A DNA stretch of 64,000 bases from Mucilaginibacter rubeus (GCF_003286415.2 NZ_CP043450.1:5456001-5520000), one strand, 5' to 3'. Positions 46,170 through 55,250 are shown, counted from the stretch's first letter. Numbers and translations: made by a program. The notes: generated from the sequence alone by a model not told the origin.

Positions 46170-48245
46170 ATGTATTCAAGATTAACCTGCCTTATTGCAC
46201 TGGCTATATGCCTTTCATTTTCAAAAGCTTACTCACAAACGGATACTTCGCATTACGATTTGGGAAGGGTAAAACTTGATAAAAAGTTTACTCAAAGTAT
46301 TACCCTTAAAGGGGCCGACCTGCAACGCCAACCCTTCGCTAACATAAGCGACGCGCTTAATGTGTGGTTTTACGGCACTTACACCAATAGCGCTTATGTA
46401 ATATATGTAATTGACGGCAATATCATCAACGATGTAAATGCTTATAATATTAATGATATTGAAGAGATAACGCTGGTTCAAAATGCAGTTGCACAGGCAA
46501 GCGGCGCTCCGTCGCAACAACAAATGATACTGATAAAAACAAAACGGAGCAAACCCGGAAAATCGGGTATCGAAGCGGCTGGGCAAACCAATCTTATTAA
46601 TGTGCGGAACATGTCAAATGTCAAAGACATTAACAGCCCTACCAATGTTTATCATCAGTATTATTTATCCGGTTATAAAAACACAGATCTTGTCAGCACA
46701 GGTATTTCTGCCACATATTTAAGGGATGTTTTTCCTACTTTAACTACTTCGCAGCAAGCTGTTATCAAAACACCATTAGGCTTTAACAGGTTTAAATTTA
46801 ACGGATACGCCGACGTTAAACTTGGTTCAAATAACAGCCTTAGCGCAACTGCAACTTACGTACCGCAGGTTACCCGCTTTGACTATGATAACTCCAACAT
46901 TTATAATGACCCAAACACGGCTTCGCGGGCGCAAACAATTACGGCTTACCATGCCAAACAAAACCTGTTAAATGGTGGTATCAGGTTAAATTCGCAATTG
47001 GCAAAAGGCCTTAAAAATAATTTATCGGCTTCATACAGTTATTATAATTACAACGAGGATTATAACTACAACTATTATAGCAGCGACCTGCATAGCAGTA
47101 CCGATGCCTATAGCCTCCATCGCAGAAACGTATTGCTGCTTCGGGATAATTTAAGCTATCAGAAAACCATAGGTGATTTTAGCATTGAGCCGGCAATTGA
47201 TTTTAGCTATCGTTATACACGCGATTCTACCGCCAAGGCCACAAACAACGAAACATCAAGCGGAAACGCCCCTTCATTCCCTTCCACTTCTACCGAGCGT
47301 ACATATGCCAAACGCAAAGACTATCTGCTAACACCATCGTTAGGCGTGTCATTCAAAAACAGCATCAATTTGCAGGGTGGTTTTGTAACGGTATTGGATT
47401 CAAAAAAGAGCCTGGCTATAGCAAGCAATGCTGAGCTTAAACGGATCTTTCCCTATGCTTCAGCTTCGGTGAATGTTTCTTCCCTGGCAGGGATCAATAT
47501 TGTTGGTATAAAACTTTACGGCTCCTACTCAAAACAGAGTATACTTTTACAAACAGATGCTGAGCATCTTACCGGCTTAAGCTTTGACGGACCATTACAA
47601 ATTTCATTAAACTCAGGCGGCTACCCTAACTTTACCTACGACCCGTTAAAATCCTATAATGTTTATACAGCCGGAGCGGACGTTAGTGTTTCGGCTTTGT
47701 TATCTGTTAATTATAATTATGAACGCGGAGGACTTCAGATCCCTATACTTTATTATCTGCCGTATGGCGCTAACGGAAGCCAAAGCTATATTGGATACGT
47801 TGACTCAAAATATACGCGTAACCGCATTGGCATAACTTTCCGTGTTGTTGATAAAACGGATGCTCACTTTACAACAGGGCTTAATGCCACTAATATTAAA
47901 CAACGCACAAATACTATTACAGGAAACCTTGCCACGGGCGATCGGGTGTGGACAGGAGGCTGGGTTAACCGTCTTGATATCGACCGTGTTTTTGCGGGTA
48001 TGGATGTTTTATATCAGTTGGGCGGGGGAGGTTTTGCTAATCCGTATTCCAGCATTGATCCTATATTGGGGCCGAGTGATCATTCGTTTTCCCTGCAAAA
48101 CGTTTACTTCGGTTATAAACTACAAATCAACAGGTTCAAAAATTTTGAAGTATTTGCCAACGGCCGCAACATCTGGCAAAACAAAAAATCAGAAATTACT
48201 GACAACCGCAGGTTTTACGGCCTCGGATTTAAACTGGGATTGTAA
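46170..48245 (+). CDS. TonB-plug-domain outer-membrane beta-barrel protein
   Basis: The 691-residue protein has a signal peptide (ending 'SKAYSQ', residue 23). Residues 45-125 look like a short SusC-type plug: 'LQRQPFANISDALNVWFYG', 'YVIYVIDGNIINDVNAYNINDIEEITLVQNA', then 'MILIKTKR'. From about 130 to 691 many alternating strands with aromatic ends form a barrel, ending 'FYGLGFKLGL'. The carboxypeptidase-like N-terminal domain of SusC is missing, and no SusD partner is nearby, so it is a stand-alone, reduced TonB-dependent receptor or channel. The TonB box was not located. Its substrate is unknown. Confidence 0.8.
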   Translation: MYSRLTCLIALAICLSFSKAYSQTDTSHYDLGRVKLDKKFTQSITLKGADLQRQPFANISDALNVWFYGTYTNSAYVIYVIDGNIINDVNAYNINDIEEITLVQNAVAQASGAPSQQQMILIKTKRSKPGKSGIEAAGQTNLINVRNMSNVKDINSPTNVYHQYYLSGYKNTDLVSTGISATYLRDVFPTLTTSQQAVIKTPLGFNRFKFNGYADVKLGSNNSLSATATYVPQVTRFDYDNSNIYNDPNTASRAQTITAYHAKQNLLNGGIRLNSQLAKGLKNNLSASYSYYNYNEDYNYNYYSSDLHSSTDAYSLHRRNVLLLRDNLSYQKTIGDFSIEPAIDFSYRYTRDSTAKATNNETSSGNAPSFPSTSTERTYAKRKDYLLTPSLGVSFKNSINLQGGFVTVLDSKKSLAIASNAELKRIFPYASASVNVSSLAGINIVGIKLYGSYSKQSILLQTDAEHLTGLSFDGPLQISLNSGGYPNFTYDPLKSYNVYTAGADVSVSALLSVNYNYERGGLQIPILYYLPYGANGSQSYIGYVDSKYTRNRIGITFRVVDKTDAHFTTGLNATNIKQRTNTITGNLATGDRVWTGGWVNRLDIDRVFAGMDVLYQLGGGGFANPYSSIDPILGPSDHSFSLQNVYFGYKLQINRFKNFEVFANGRNIWQNKKSEITDNRRFYGLGFKLGL

Positions 48246-48277
48246 AACCGCTTGCCTTTTTTGTTGTTTCACTAAGC

Positions 48278-49729
48278 ATGAAGGTTTTGCTTGCTGGTGC
48301 AAACGGCTATATAGGTACACGGCTTATCCCGGTTTTGCTGGAGAAAGGGCATGATGTGGTTTGCCTGATGCGTGATAAGCGCCGCTTTCATGAGCACAGT
48401 GATTTTAGCAAGCAGGTTACCCTCATAACGGGCGACCTGCTCAAGGACTCGAAAATAGAAGCTTTTCCCGAAGATATTGACGCTGCTTACTACCTGGTAC
48501 ATTCCATGGCGCAAACGCAGGATTTTGCCGCACTTGAAACCCTATCGGCCCATAACTTTGTGCAAGCCCTTGATAAAACCCGGTGCAGACAAACCATATT
48601 TTTAAGCGGGATTACTAATGATGCCAACCTCTCACGCCATTTGGAATCAAGACGGCATGTGGAGGATGTGCTAAAAGAAGGCAAAGCGGCATTAACCGTT
48701 TTGCGGGCCGCCATCATTATAGGCTCGGGCAGCGCATCTTTCGAGATCATTCGTGATCTTACCGAGAAGCTGCCTGTAATGACTGTTCCGCGCTGGGTTA
48801 ATACCAAATGCCAGCCCATCGGGATCCGCGATGTGCTGGGCTACCTGGAAGGTGTAATGCTGAACGAAAAATCGTTCAACCGTACTTTCGATATCGGCGG
48901 ACCAGACATCCTTTCGTTTAAGCAGATGATGCTTACCTATGCCGAAGTGCGTAAACTGAAACGGTATATTATCACCATCCCATTCCTTTCGCCTAAAATA
49001 TCATCATACTGGCTGTACTTTGTAACTTCCACAAGCTTTACACTGGCCCAAAGCCTGGTGAATAGCATGAAGAACGAAACCGTTATGCACGATCATCGTA
49101 TTGATGAAGTGGTGCCGCGTAAATGTCTTACCTATAAAGAATGCCTTGAACTGGCTTTTGTTAAGATAGAACAAAACTCCATTGTCTCCAGCTGGAAGGA
49201 TGCCTTTAACCAGGGCTACCTTAATCCCGGCTTTATGGACCAGATCAAGGTACCGCAAAACGGCACGCAAGAATACAAAGTAAAAATGCCTTTTGAACGC
49301 CCGGCTAACGAGGTATTCACCAACGTGCTTTCGATAGGTGGTAACCGCGGCTGGTATTACTGGGACTGGATCTGGAATATTCGTGGTTTTTTGGATAAAA
49401 TGTTCGGTGGTGTTGGCTCGCGCCGGGGGCGCACCAGCAATGTTAATATTGCCCCGGGCGATGTTATTGATTTTTGGCGGGTTTTACTGGCCGATCGTGA
49501 AAATAAACGTTTGCTTTTATACGCCGAAATGAAACTTCCAGGCGAAGCGTGGCTGGAATTTAAAATAATTGAGCGCCACGGCAAGCAAAGTTTAAGCCAG
49601 GTAGCTACCTTTAGGCCCAGCGGCTTGTGGGGCCGTTTGTACTGGTATGCCATGTGGCCCTTCCACCTGTTTATATTTAACGGCATGGCAAGGGAAATTG
49701 TGAATTACCACGAAGCAGCAGGTCATTGA
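48278..49729 (+). CDS. NAD(P)-binding SDR-like protein with C-terminal DUF2867 domain
   Basis: The 483-residue protein has an NmrA-like atypical SDR domain (residues 1-290; 'KVLLAGANGYIGTRLIPVLLEKGHDVVCLMRD' contains GxxGxxG) and a DUF2867 domain (about 320-480; 'NRGWYYWDWIWNIRGFLDKMFGGVGSRRGR', 'PGDVIDFWRVL', 'PGEAWLEFKI'). It is the first of three same-strand genes (with a TIGR01777 protein and a photolyase) that often group in light-response loci of Bacteroidota, from memory. It starts 33 bases after the barrel gene. Activity unknown. Confidence 0.88.
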   Translation: MKVLLAGANGYIGTRLIPVLLEKGHDVVCLMRDKRRFHEHSDFSKQVTLITGDLLKDSKIEAFPEDIDAAYYLVHSMAQTQDFAALETLSAHNFVQALDKTRCRQTIFLSGITNDANLSRHLESRRHVEDVLKEGKAALTVLRAAIIIGSGSASFEIIRDLTEKLPVMTVPRWVNTKCQPIGIRDVLGYLEGVMLNEKSFNRTFDIGGPDILSFKQMMLTYAEVRKLKRYIITIPFLSPKISSYWLYFVTSTSFTLAQSLVNSMKNETVMHDHRIDEVVPRKCLTYKECLELAFVKIEQNSIVSSWKDAFNQGYLNPGFMDQIKVPQNGTQEYKVKMPFERPANEVFTNVLSIGGNRGWYYWDWIWNIRGFLDKMFGGVGSRRGRTSNVNIAPGDVIDFWRVLLADRENKRLLLYAEMKLPGEAWLEFKIIERHGKQSLSQVATFRPSGLWGRLYWYAMWPFHLFIFNGMAREIVNYHEAAGH

Positions 49730-49730
49730 G

Positions 49731-49925
49731 TCATTTTGCTGCGCGGTCACTGGGTCATTGGCTTCGCGTCATTAGGTCATTGCTAAGCAGGTACCCAATG
49801 ACACGTAGTAAAATGACTCAATGACCTAATGACGCGAAGCAAAAATGACTGCAACGCAAAAATGACCGCGCAGCAAAATGACTGCAACGCAAAAATGATA
49901 CAAAGTAAAATGACACGAAGTATAT
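49731..49925. repeat. 'AATGACTCAATGACCTAATGAC' palindrome and 16-base tandem repeats
   Basis: The left half (49731-49783) is an imperfect reverse complement of 49797-49845. It is followed by five degenerate units (A)AAAATGAC[T/C]GCAACGC, at 49846-49925. The last unit contains the start codon of the next gene. A copy of the same word is also at 6675-6700 in the rRNA spacer. Confidence 0.75.
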
Positions 49926-50818
49926 TACTAACCGGCGGATCAGGATTATTGGGCAGGCACCTCACCACGGCTTTATTGGCTAAAGGCTACACTGTGAGTC
50001 ATTTAAGCCGCAAAGCAGGTAACGACGCCCGGGTAAAAACCTTTGTATGGGATATCAATAAAGGTATTATCGACGAGCGTTGTATTGACGGCGTTGATAC
50101 CATTGTACACCTTGCAGGTTCGGGCATTGCGGAGAAAAGGTGGACAGAGGCCCGCAAAAAAGACCTGATTGATAGTCGCGTGAAGTCTATTGAGTTGGTT
50201 TACGATTTGATGAAGCGCAGGCAGCACCAGGTTACATCAGTAATTTCGGCATCGGGTATTGGTTATTACAGCAACCGGGGCGATGAGCTGATGTTTGAAA
50301 CCAGCACCCCTACCCATGATTTTATATCTCAATGTTGTGTGTTATGGGAGGACGCGGTTAACGAGAGTGAAAAGCTTGGCATCCGCACTGTAAAATTCCG
50401 TACCGGGGTGGTATTGGATAAAAATGGAGGAGCCTTGCCAACGCTTGCAAAACCTATCAAATTGTTTGTTGGTTCGCCCATTGGCAGCGGTAAACAATGG
50501 GTACCCTGGATCCACTGGCTTGACGTTGTGGATATGTACCTGTTAGGCATAGAAAATAAAGACCTCAGCGGCGTTTACAATATGGTTGCGCCCAGCCCTG
50601 TCACCAATAAACAACTCACCCAGGCCGTTGCCAAACATTTACACAAACCATTATGGGCGCCCAATGTACCCGGCTTTTTGCTCAAGCTTTTATTGGGCGA
50701 AATGAGCAGCATTGTATTGGGCAGTACCAAAGTATCGGCACAAAAAATTGAAGATGCCGGGTTTAAATTTAAATATACCGATCTGGACGCGGCATTAACT
50801 AACATTTATGGATCATAA
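49910..50818 (+). CDS. TIGR01777-family epimerase-like protein
   Basis: A 302-residue NAD(P)-binding extended SDR of the TIGR01777 (SulA/YfcH) type: 'ILLTGGSGLLGRHLTTALL' opens the fold and 'VSAQKIEDAGFKFKYTDLDAAL' the C-terminus. The start at 49910 is chosen because 'MTRSILLTGGSG' is the family beginning; the ATG at 49829 would add 27 residues encoded by repeat DNA (with in-frame MTxxxxx units). It overlaps the photolyase start by 11 bases, so the two are translationally coupled. Function unknown. Confidence 0.85.
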   Translation: MTRSILLTGGSGLLGRHLTTALLAKGYTVSHLSRKAGNDARVKTFVWDINKGIIDERCIDGVDTIVHLAGSGIAEKRWTEARKKDLIDSRVKSIELVYDLMKRRQHQVTSVISASGIGYYSNRGDELMFETSTPTHDFISQCCVLWEDAVNESEKLGIRTVKFRTGVVLDKNGGALPTLAKPIKLFVGSPIGSGKQWVPWIHWLDVVDMYLLGIENKDLSGVYNMVAPSPVTNKQLTQAVAKHLHKPLWAPNVPGFLLKLLLGEMSSIVLGSTKVSAQKIEDAGFKFKYTDLDAALTNIYGS

Positions 50819-52121
50819 AACACCTGTAACCCTCTTCTGGTTTCGCCGCGATTTAAGGCTTGATGATAATACCGGGCTATACCATGCCCTCAAAAGCGGC
50901 AACCCGGTATTGCCTGTTTTTATTTTCGATAAAGAAATTCTTGACCAACTGGAAGATAAAGATGATGCCCGGGTTACGTTCATTTATCAAACCATTGAAG
51001 ATTTAAGCGCCCAATTGCACAAACATGGCGGCAGTTTACTGGTGCTTTATGATAAAGCCGTTCATGCCTGGGATGAGCTGATCAAAATGTATAACATTGC
51101 CGAAGTTTATACTAATCATGACTACGAACCCTACGCCACCAAACGTGACGACGAGGTACGCGCAAAACTTAACAAGCATGATATCCCTTTCAAAACATAT
51201 AAAGACCAGGTAATTTTTGAAAAGGATGAAGTGACAAAAGATGATGGCAAACCTTACACGGTTTATACCCCCTACCAGCGTAAATGGTACAGTGCGTTAA
51301 AGCCATTTTATTTAAAGGCCTATCCTACAAAAAAGTATCTCAAAAACCTCTACCAAACCAAGGCCCTATCTGTACCGACATTAAAAGAGATGGGCTTTGA
51401 AAAAAGCGATATGCCTTTGCCGGATAAAGGCTACGAAAGTGTTATTAAAGATTATAAAGAACAAAGAGATTTCCCGGCCGTTAAAGGCACTTCGCATATT
51501 GGCATGCATTTGCGTTTCGGTACGGTAAGCATTCGTGAACTGGCAAGTACTGCTCATAGCTATCATGATAAAACATGGCTCAATGAGCTCATCTGGCGCG
51601 AATTTTATATGATGATCCTCCATCATTTTCCGCATACGATGGACTATGCTTTCAGGCCGGAATACGACCGCATTCATTGGATAAACGATGAAAAACAGTT
51701 TGAAGCCTGGTGCAAAGGTGAAACCGGTTTCCCGATCATTGACGCGGGCATGCGCGAGCTAAATACAACAGGCTTTATGCATAACCGGGTACGCATGATA
51801 GTAGCCAGTTTTTTAAGTAAAGACCTGCTGATTGACTGGCGCTGGGGCGAACGCTATTTTGCCCGCAAACTACTGGATTATGAAATGGCCAGCAATGTCG
51901 GAGGCTGGCAATGGGCAGCGGGTTCGGGCACCGATGCCGCGCCGTACTTCAGGATCTTCAACCCCGAAGCCCAAACCAAAAAGTTTGACCCCGAACTTAA
52001 ATACATAAAAAAATGGGTTCCGGAATATGCCGACTTCAGCAAATATCCAAAACCCATTGTTGATCACAGTAAAGCCCGCGACCGGTGTTTAGCAGCGTTT
52101 AAAAAAGCGCTGGCTAAGTAA
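50808..52121 (+). CDS. phrB: Deoxyribodipyrimidine photolyase, class I-like
   Basis: The 437-residue protein has both photolyase parts: an N-terminal Rossmann antenna domain ('LFWFRRDLRLDDNTGLYHAL', about 9-28) and the FAD domain, with the flavin-contact 'GGWQWAAGSGTDAAPYFRIFNP' (about 364-385) and 'LIWREFYMMILHHFP' DNA-binding region. It repairs UV-induced cyclobutane dimers using light and FADH-. The gene is coupled to the preceding TIGR01777 gene. Class is inferred from the C-terminal 'GTDAAPYFRIFNP' pattern; a cryptochrome role cannot be ruled out. Confidence 0.93.
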   Translation: MDHKTPVTLFWFRRDLRLDDNTGLYHALKSGNPVLPVFIFDKEILDQLEDKDDARVTFIYQTIEDLSAQLHKHGGSLLVLYDKAVHAWDELIKMYNIAEVYTNHDYEPYATKRDDEVRAKLNKHDIPFKTYKDQVIFEKDEVTKDDGKPYTVYTPYQRKWYSALKPFYLKAYPTKKYLKNLYQTKALSVPTLKEMGFEKSDMPLPDKGYESVIKDYKEQRDFPAVKGTSHIGMHLRFGTVSIRELASTAHSYHDKTWLNELIWREFYMMILHHFPHTMDYAFRPEYDRIHWINDEKQFEAWCKGETGFPIIDAGMRELNTTGFMHNRVRMIVASFLSKDLLIDWRWGERYFARKLLDYEMASNVGGWQWAAGSGTDAAPYFRIFNPEAQTKKFDPELKYIKKWVPEYADFSKYPKPIVDHSKARDRCLAAFKKALAK

Positions 52122-52127
52122 ATAGTT

Positions 52128-52610
52128 TTACAACGTATAAGCAGTAAAGGCTACGCCATTTAACACGTAACCAGATCCAGGAGAAACTTGTTGATCCGAA
52201 TAGTAAAAATCGTCATAAGCTGAACTGTAGTATTCATAAATGGGCACAGTTGGATTTTGCAGCGGAATTATCTTTGAACAACCTTGCGGGCCTTCAAGAT
52301 GATAGCCTTTGGGGAAAATATTGACATGCGTGGTTAAATAATGCCCACCACTTGAAGAATTAAAAAATCTATAAATAACTTCCCCAGACGAAGGATTATA
52401 TTGATAATTCAGCCTGCCTATATTTTTTTGAAAAACATAACCATCTTTACCTGCCCCCAACTCGTTGGGATTAGTTGTATAAATATGTTTATGTGCTGTT
52501 GCATTATAATATTGTTTGATAGGAGGCATAACCGCATCCTGCTGCGCCTGTAATAAAGTAGGTAATCCAGCCAATAAGATAAATGATAATAGTAATAGGT
52601 ATTTTTTCAT
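52128..52610 (-). CDS. Exported protein with DUF5648-like repeats
   Basis: The protein of about 160 residues starts at 52610 with a signal peptide ('LLLLSFILLAGLPTLLQAQ'); ATG 52628 adds six residues. Three similar strands ('HKHIYTTNPNE', 'GGHYLTTHVN', 'YDDFYYSDQQ') with 'YQYNPSSGEVIYRFFN' between them recall DUF5648, found at surfaces and in lectin-like proteins. The match is from pattern only. No function assigned. It is convergent with phrB and only 6 bases separate their ends. Confidence 0.68.
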   Translation of the reverse strand: MKKYLLLLSFILLAGLPTLLQAQQDAVMPPIKQYYNATAHKHIYTTNPNELGAGKDGYVFQKNIGRLNYQYNPSSGEVIYRFFNSSSGGHYLTTHVNIFPKGYHLEGPQGCSKIIPLQNPTVPIYEYYSSAYDDFYYSDQQVSPGSGYVLNGVAFTAYTL

Positions 52611-52757
52611 AATATGTTTTTTTTTCAAAAATACATATTAAATTATAAAAAATCAATATTATTTAAAATAATAATTACTTAACAGTGCATTAATACAAAG
52701 GCAACCTACAATACAAGGATTTAATCTGATAATAATATTTCGAAATCTTTCCTAAAT

Positions 52758-52810
52758 TAATAAGCCTCTGAAGATTACCACAAAAAGTGGCAATCTTCAG
52801 AGGCTTATTA
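52758..52810. terminator. Long hairpin terminator
   Basis: A 19-bp stem (52758-52776 with 52792-52810), one A/C mismatch, then CCAC/GTGG and loop AAAAA. It lies after the FKBP gene in the minus direction, whose stop is 38 bases away. Confidence 0.75.
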
Positions 52811-52847
52811 CATTCACTATTTACTATTACCGCTCAGTATTACTTTG

Positions 52848-53774
52848 TCAATTAGTAACGGCAGATATGGTGAAATCGAAATAGAGAACAACATTTGCAG
52901 CTATGGTCGGACTACTGCCGGTTGTACCATAACCAAATCTTGAAGGTATTATCATTGATACGGCGGCTCCCGAGGTTTGTCCCGTAAGCGCCTCTATTAC
53001 GCCGGCCCGTAAACCACTAACAGTAAAAGAGTTAGAAGTAACACCTTGATTGGTAGTACTGTCAAATACGGTATCATTTAAGTATTTACCCGAATAGGTA
53101 CAAGTGATATATGAATCAAGATCGATCAGATCTGAACCGGTGCCTGGAGTAGCCACTTTTATATACACCCCATCTGCTGTTTTGGCAAAACCAGTAAGCC
53201 CTTTGGATTTGATGTAATTAGTGATAATAGCATCATCATAAAGCTCCTGGTTTGAAACCACATTGATATAGTAATCCAAACTCTGATTACCGCCAATATG
53301 GGTATTGGCGTTGCTTGAACTACCGGTTCCATAACCATTAACGCCATAAGCCAAATGCGATGGAATGATAACCCTTGCCGATGTTCCTTTATATTTTATC
53401 AGGTTATGGATAGCCGTTTGCAGGCCTTTAGGCAAAGAACTACTGATATGGCCTAAATAGCCATAATAGTGGTTCTGGTTTAAAGAGTCAACAGATATAA
53501 ACTTTCCGTCAAGCGTGCGAACCGTAAATACAAAAGAGATCTGATCTGAATAATCCATCGGGGTACCGCGGCCCTGAGATATTATTTTGTAGTAAATACC
53601 GGAAGTATCGCCACCGGTAGTATCACGAAGCATATTTGTAATGCCGTTTGCGGCTATGTAATTTTTTATCTGAGATTCGTCGTATTGTTTAATATCAGGG
53701 TCGTTCCTGTCTTTCCGGCACGACATAAAGCCTATAGAGATAAGTACTAAGAGCGTAAAAATTGTTTGTTTCAT
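52848..53774 (-). CDS. FKBP-type peptidyl-prolyl isomerase lipoprotein, two domains
   Basis: A 308-residue lipoprotein (MSC lipobox at about Cys19) with two FKBP-like domains: about 75-175 and 200-305. Each has the final strands ('SARVIIPSHLAYGVNGYG' and 'AVSMIIPSRFGYGTTG'). The core Trp of the FKBP active site is replaced in both ('LPKGLQTAI' and 'RAGVIEALTG'), so catalytic activity may be low and chaperone action more likely. It lies 78 bases after the single-domain FKBP gene in one apparent operon. Confidence 0.88.
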   Translation of the reverse strand: MKQTIFTLLVLISIGFMSCRKDRNDPDIKQYDESQIKNYIAANGITNMLRDTTGGDTSGIYYKIISQGRGTPMDYSDQISFVFTVRTLDGKFISVDSLNQNHYYGYLGHISSSLPKGLQTAIHNLIKYKGTSARVIIPSHLAYGVNGYGTGSSSNANTHIGGNQSLDYYINVVSNQELYDDAIITNYIKSKGLTGFAKTADGVYIKVATPGTGSDLIDLDSYITCTYSGKYLNDTVFDSTTNQGVTSNSFTVSGLRAGVIEALTGQTSGAAVSMIIPSRFGYGTTGSSPTIAANVVLYFDFTISAVTN

Positions 53775-53852
53775 TTATTATAATTTGTCTTTTTAACCGC
53801 CAAAAGCGCTTTGCTTTTCCTGGCTTATATTATTCTTTTTTATCAGGCTTTA

Positions 53853-54353
53853 TTAATTGGTTACGCCATACAACTGAATTTGAAAATCAAGTACCGAATT
53901 AGCCGGCAAATGTATCGAATCCTGCGCATATGGCCCGTAAGCATAACGTGAAGGGATCAGCAATCTCACCTTTCCTCCCGGTTTTATCTGCGGGATACCT
54001 AACTGCCAGCCTTTAATTACAGCTCCCAGTACATAGCTGGGGTGAAACTGATCTGTCTGCGCAAACACAAAACCCGATGTCAGGATCTTGCCGGTAAAAC
54101 CAACTGTAACCTGTGTCGAATTGGTATAAAGAACATTACCGGTTCCACCTTCGCCGTCATTCACAATATAGTAAACACCTGTTGTATCTACCCGTTTGGC
54201 TTTAAGCGTACTATTGGCAGCCAGATAATCGCTGATTATCTTATCATCAATAGCGGCTTGTGCCCGGTATTGTACAGCAGGGTCAACAGATGATTTAACA
54301 CATCCGAAAATAATGGTGCTTAACAGCAGTAAAACTAACAGAATCCTGTTCAT
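53853..54353 (-). CDS. FKBP-type peptidyl-prolyl isomerase lipoprotein
   Basis: The protein of about 166 residues starts at 54353 ('MNRILLVLLLLSTIIFGC' with lipobox Cys18); the longer frame from 54416 spoils the signal. The single FKBP domain (about 75-165) has Trp in 'VIKGWQLGI' and 'VRLLIPSRYAYGPYAQDSIHLPANSVLDFQIQL', as in active FKBPs. It is the upstream member of a two-gene unit. The likely role is folding of exported proteins at the outer membrane. Confidence 0.88.
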   Translation of the reverse strand: MNRILLVLLLLSTIIFGCVKSSVDPAVQYRAQAAIDDKIISDYLAANSTLKAKRVDTTGVYYIVNDGEGGTGNVLYTNSTQVTVGFTGKILTSGFVFAQTDQFHPSYVLGAVIKGWQLGIPQIKPGGKVRLLIPSRYAYGPYAQDSIHLPANSVLDFQIQLYGVTN

Positions 54354-54548
54354 CAATTCAAAAGGCAAATTTATTCTTTTAAAATAGAAAAACGGCAGCT
54401 TAACACTTTTTAACAATTAATAAAAAGCAGGCACCGTTTATAACATCCCACAGCGGATATTTTGAAGCTAAAACGTTCGATTTGAAGTAAAAGTGTATGG
54501 CTGGAAAGGTCATTTGTTTTATGCAATACGGCTAAGCTTTTGTACTCC

Positions 54549-54647
54549 CGTCATTGCGAGGCACGAAGCAATCGCGAACTATACGATTTATTACAACAAT
54601 AATCCGTTATCTGCCTATCGGGGATTGCTTCGTGCCTCGCAATGACG
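54549..54647. repeat. REP-like palindrome ('GTCATTGCGAGG' family), copy 2
   Basis: A perfect 25-base inverted repeat: left arm 54549-54573, right arm 54623-54647, with a 49-base AT-rich centre. It matches the copy at 32360-32447 in the arms. The 54417-54733 gap has no gene. Confidence 0.88.
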
Positions 54648-54733
54648 TGAAGTAGATGTCATCTCACCTTCAATGATCCCGGTTTTATCACTTATAATTG
54701 ACGTAGCTTTAATAAAGTCTTGAGGGTTTGATT

Positions 54734-55186
54734 TTACGGTTTATAATTAACCGTAAGCTTGTTGAGTTTTTTAAGGGTTTCGATGAGGTGCTGTTTATCG
54801 GCTTCGCTGATGTTGGCATCAAGGTAGTTATTAAACTGCCTTACTATTACGCGGGCCTGGTGCCGTTTTTCCTTACCTAATGGGGTAAGGTAAATTTTAA
54901 CTGAGCGTTTATCCCCCTCGTTACTTTCGCGATAAATAAGACCAGTGACTTCCAGCTGACTAAGCATACGCGACAAGCTGGTTGATTTAAGCCCCAGCAA
55001 GGCCGCTGCCTGTGATACGGTAGTGCCTTCTTTTTCGTCGATGTTAATGAGCAGGTAACCTATTGATTGTGTAAAGCCGAACTCCGTAACCAACTGGTTA
55101 TACCGGTTAGCCATGGTTTGCCACACTATTTTTATAAAATAGTCGATAGTTTCCTGGTGTTTTACATTATTATGCATGCCTACCAA
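54734..55186 (-). CDS. MarR-family transcriptional regulator
   Basis: A 150-residue protein with the MarR winged helix: 'TVSQAAALLGLKSTSLSRMLSQLEVTGLIYRESNEGDKRSVKIYLTPLGKE' (about 60-112), with N- and C-terminal helices for the dimer. The start could also be Met4 (55177). The nearest divergent genes are more than 200 bases away, so the target is not obvious. The intervening gap carries GCAGTTGCAG repeats. Confidence 0.93.
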   Translation of the reverse strand: MVGMHNNVKHQETIDYFIKIVWQTMANRYNQLVTEFGFTQSIGYLLINIDEKEGTTVSQAAALLGLKSTSLSRMLSQLEVTGLIYRESNEGDKRSVKIYLTPLGKEKRHQARVIVRQFNNYLDANISEADKQHLIETLKKLNKLTVNYKP

Positions 55187-55250
55187 ACGTAAGAAATGGA
55201 TATTGATTACGCAAATTTAGTTACAGTGGCTGTTTGGACTGGTTATGATA

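Noticed and set aside
49846..49925. Short tandem repeats suggesting a CRISPR array or phase-variable switch
   Set aside because: Units are only 16-17 bases, degenerate and without spacers. A start-codon effect is possible and listed as a finding, but not an array.
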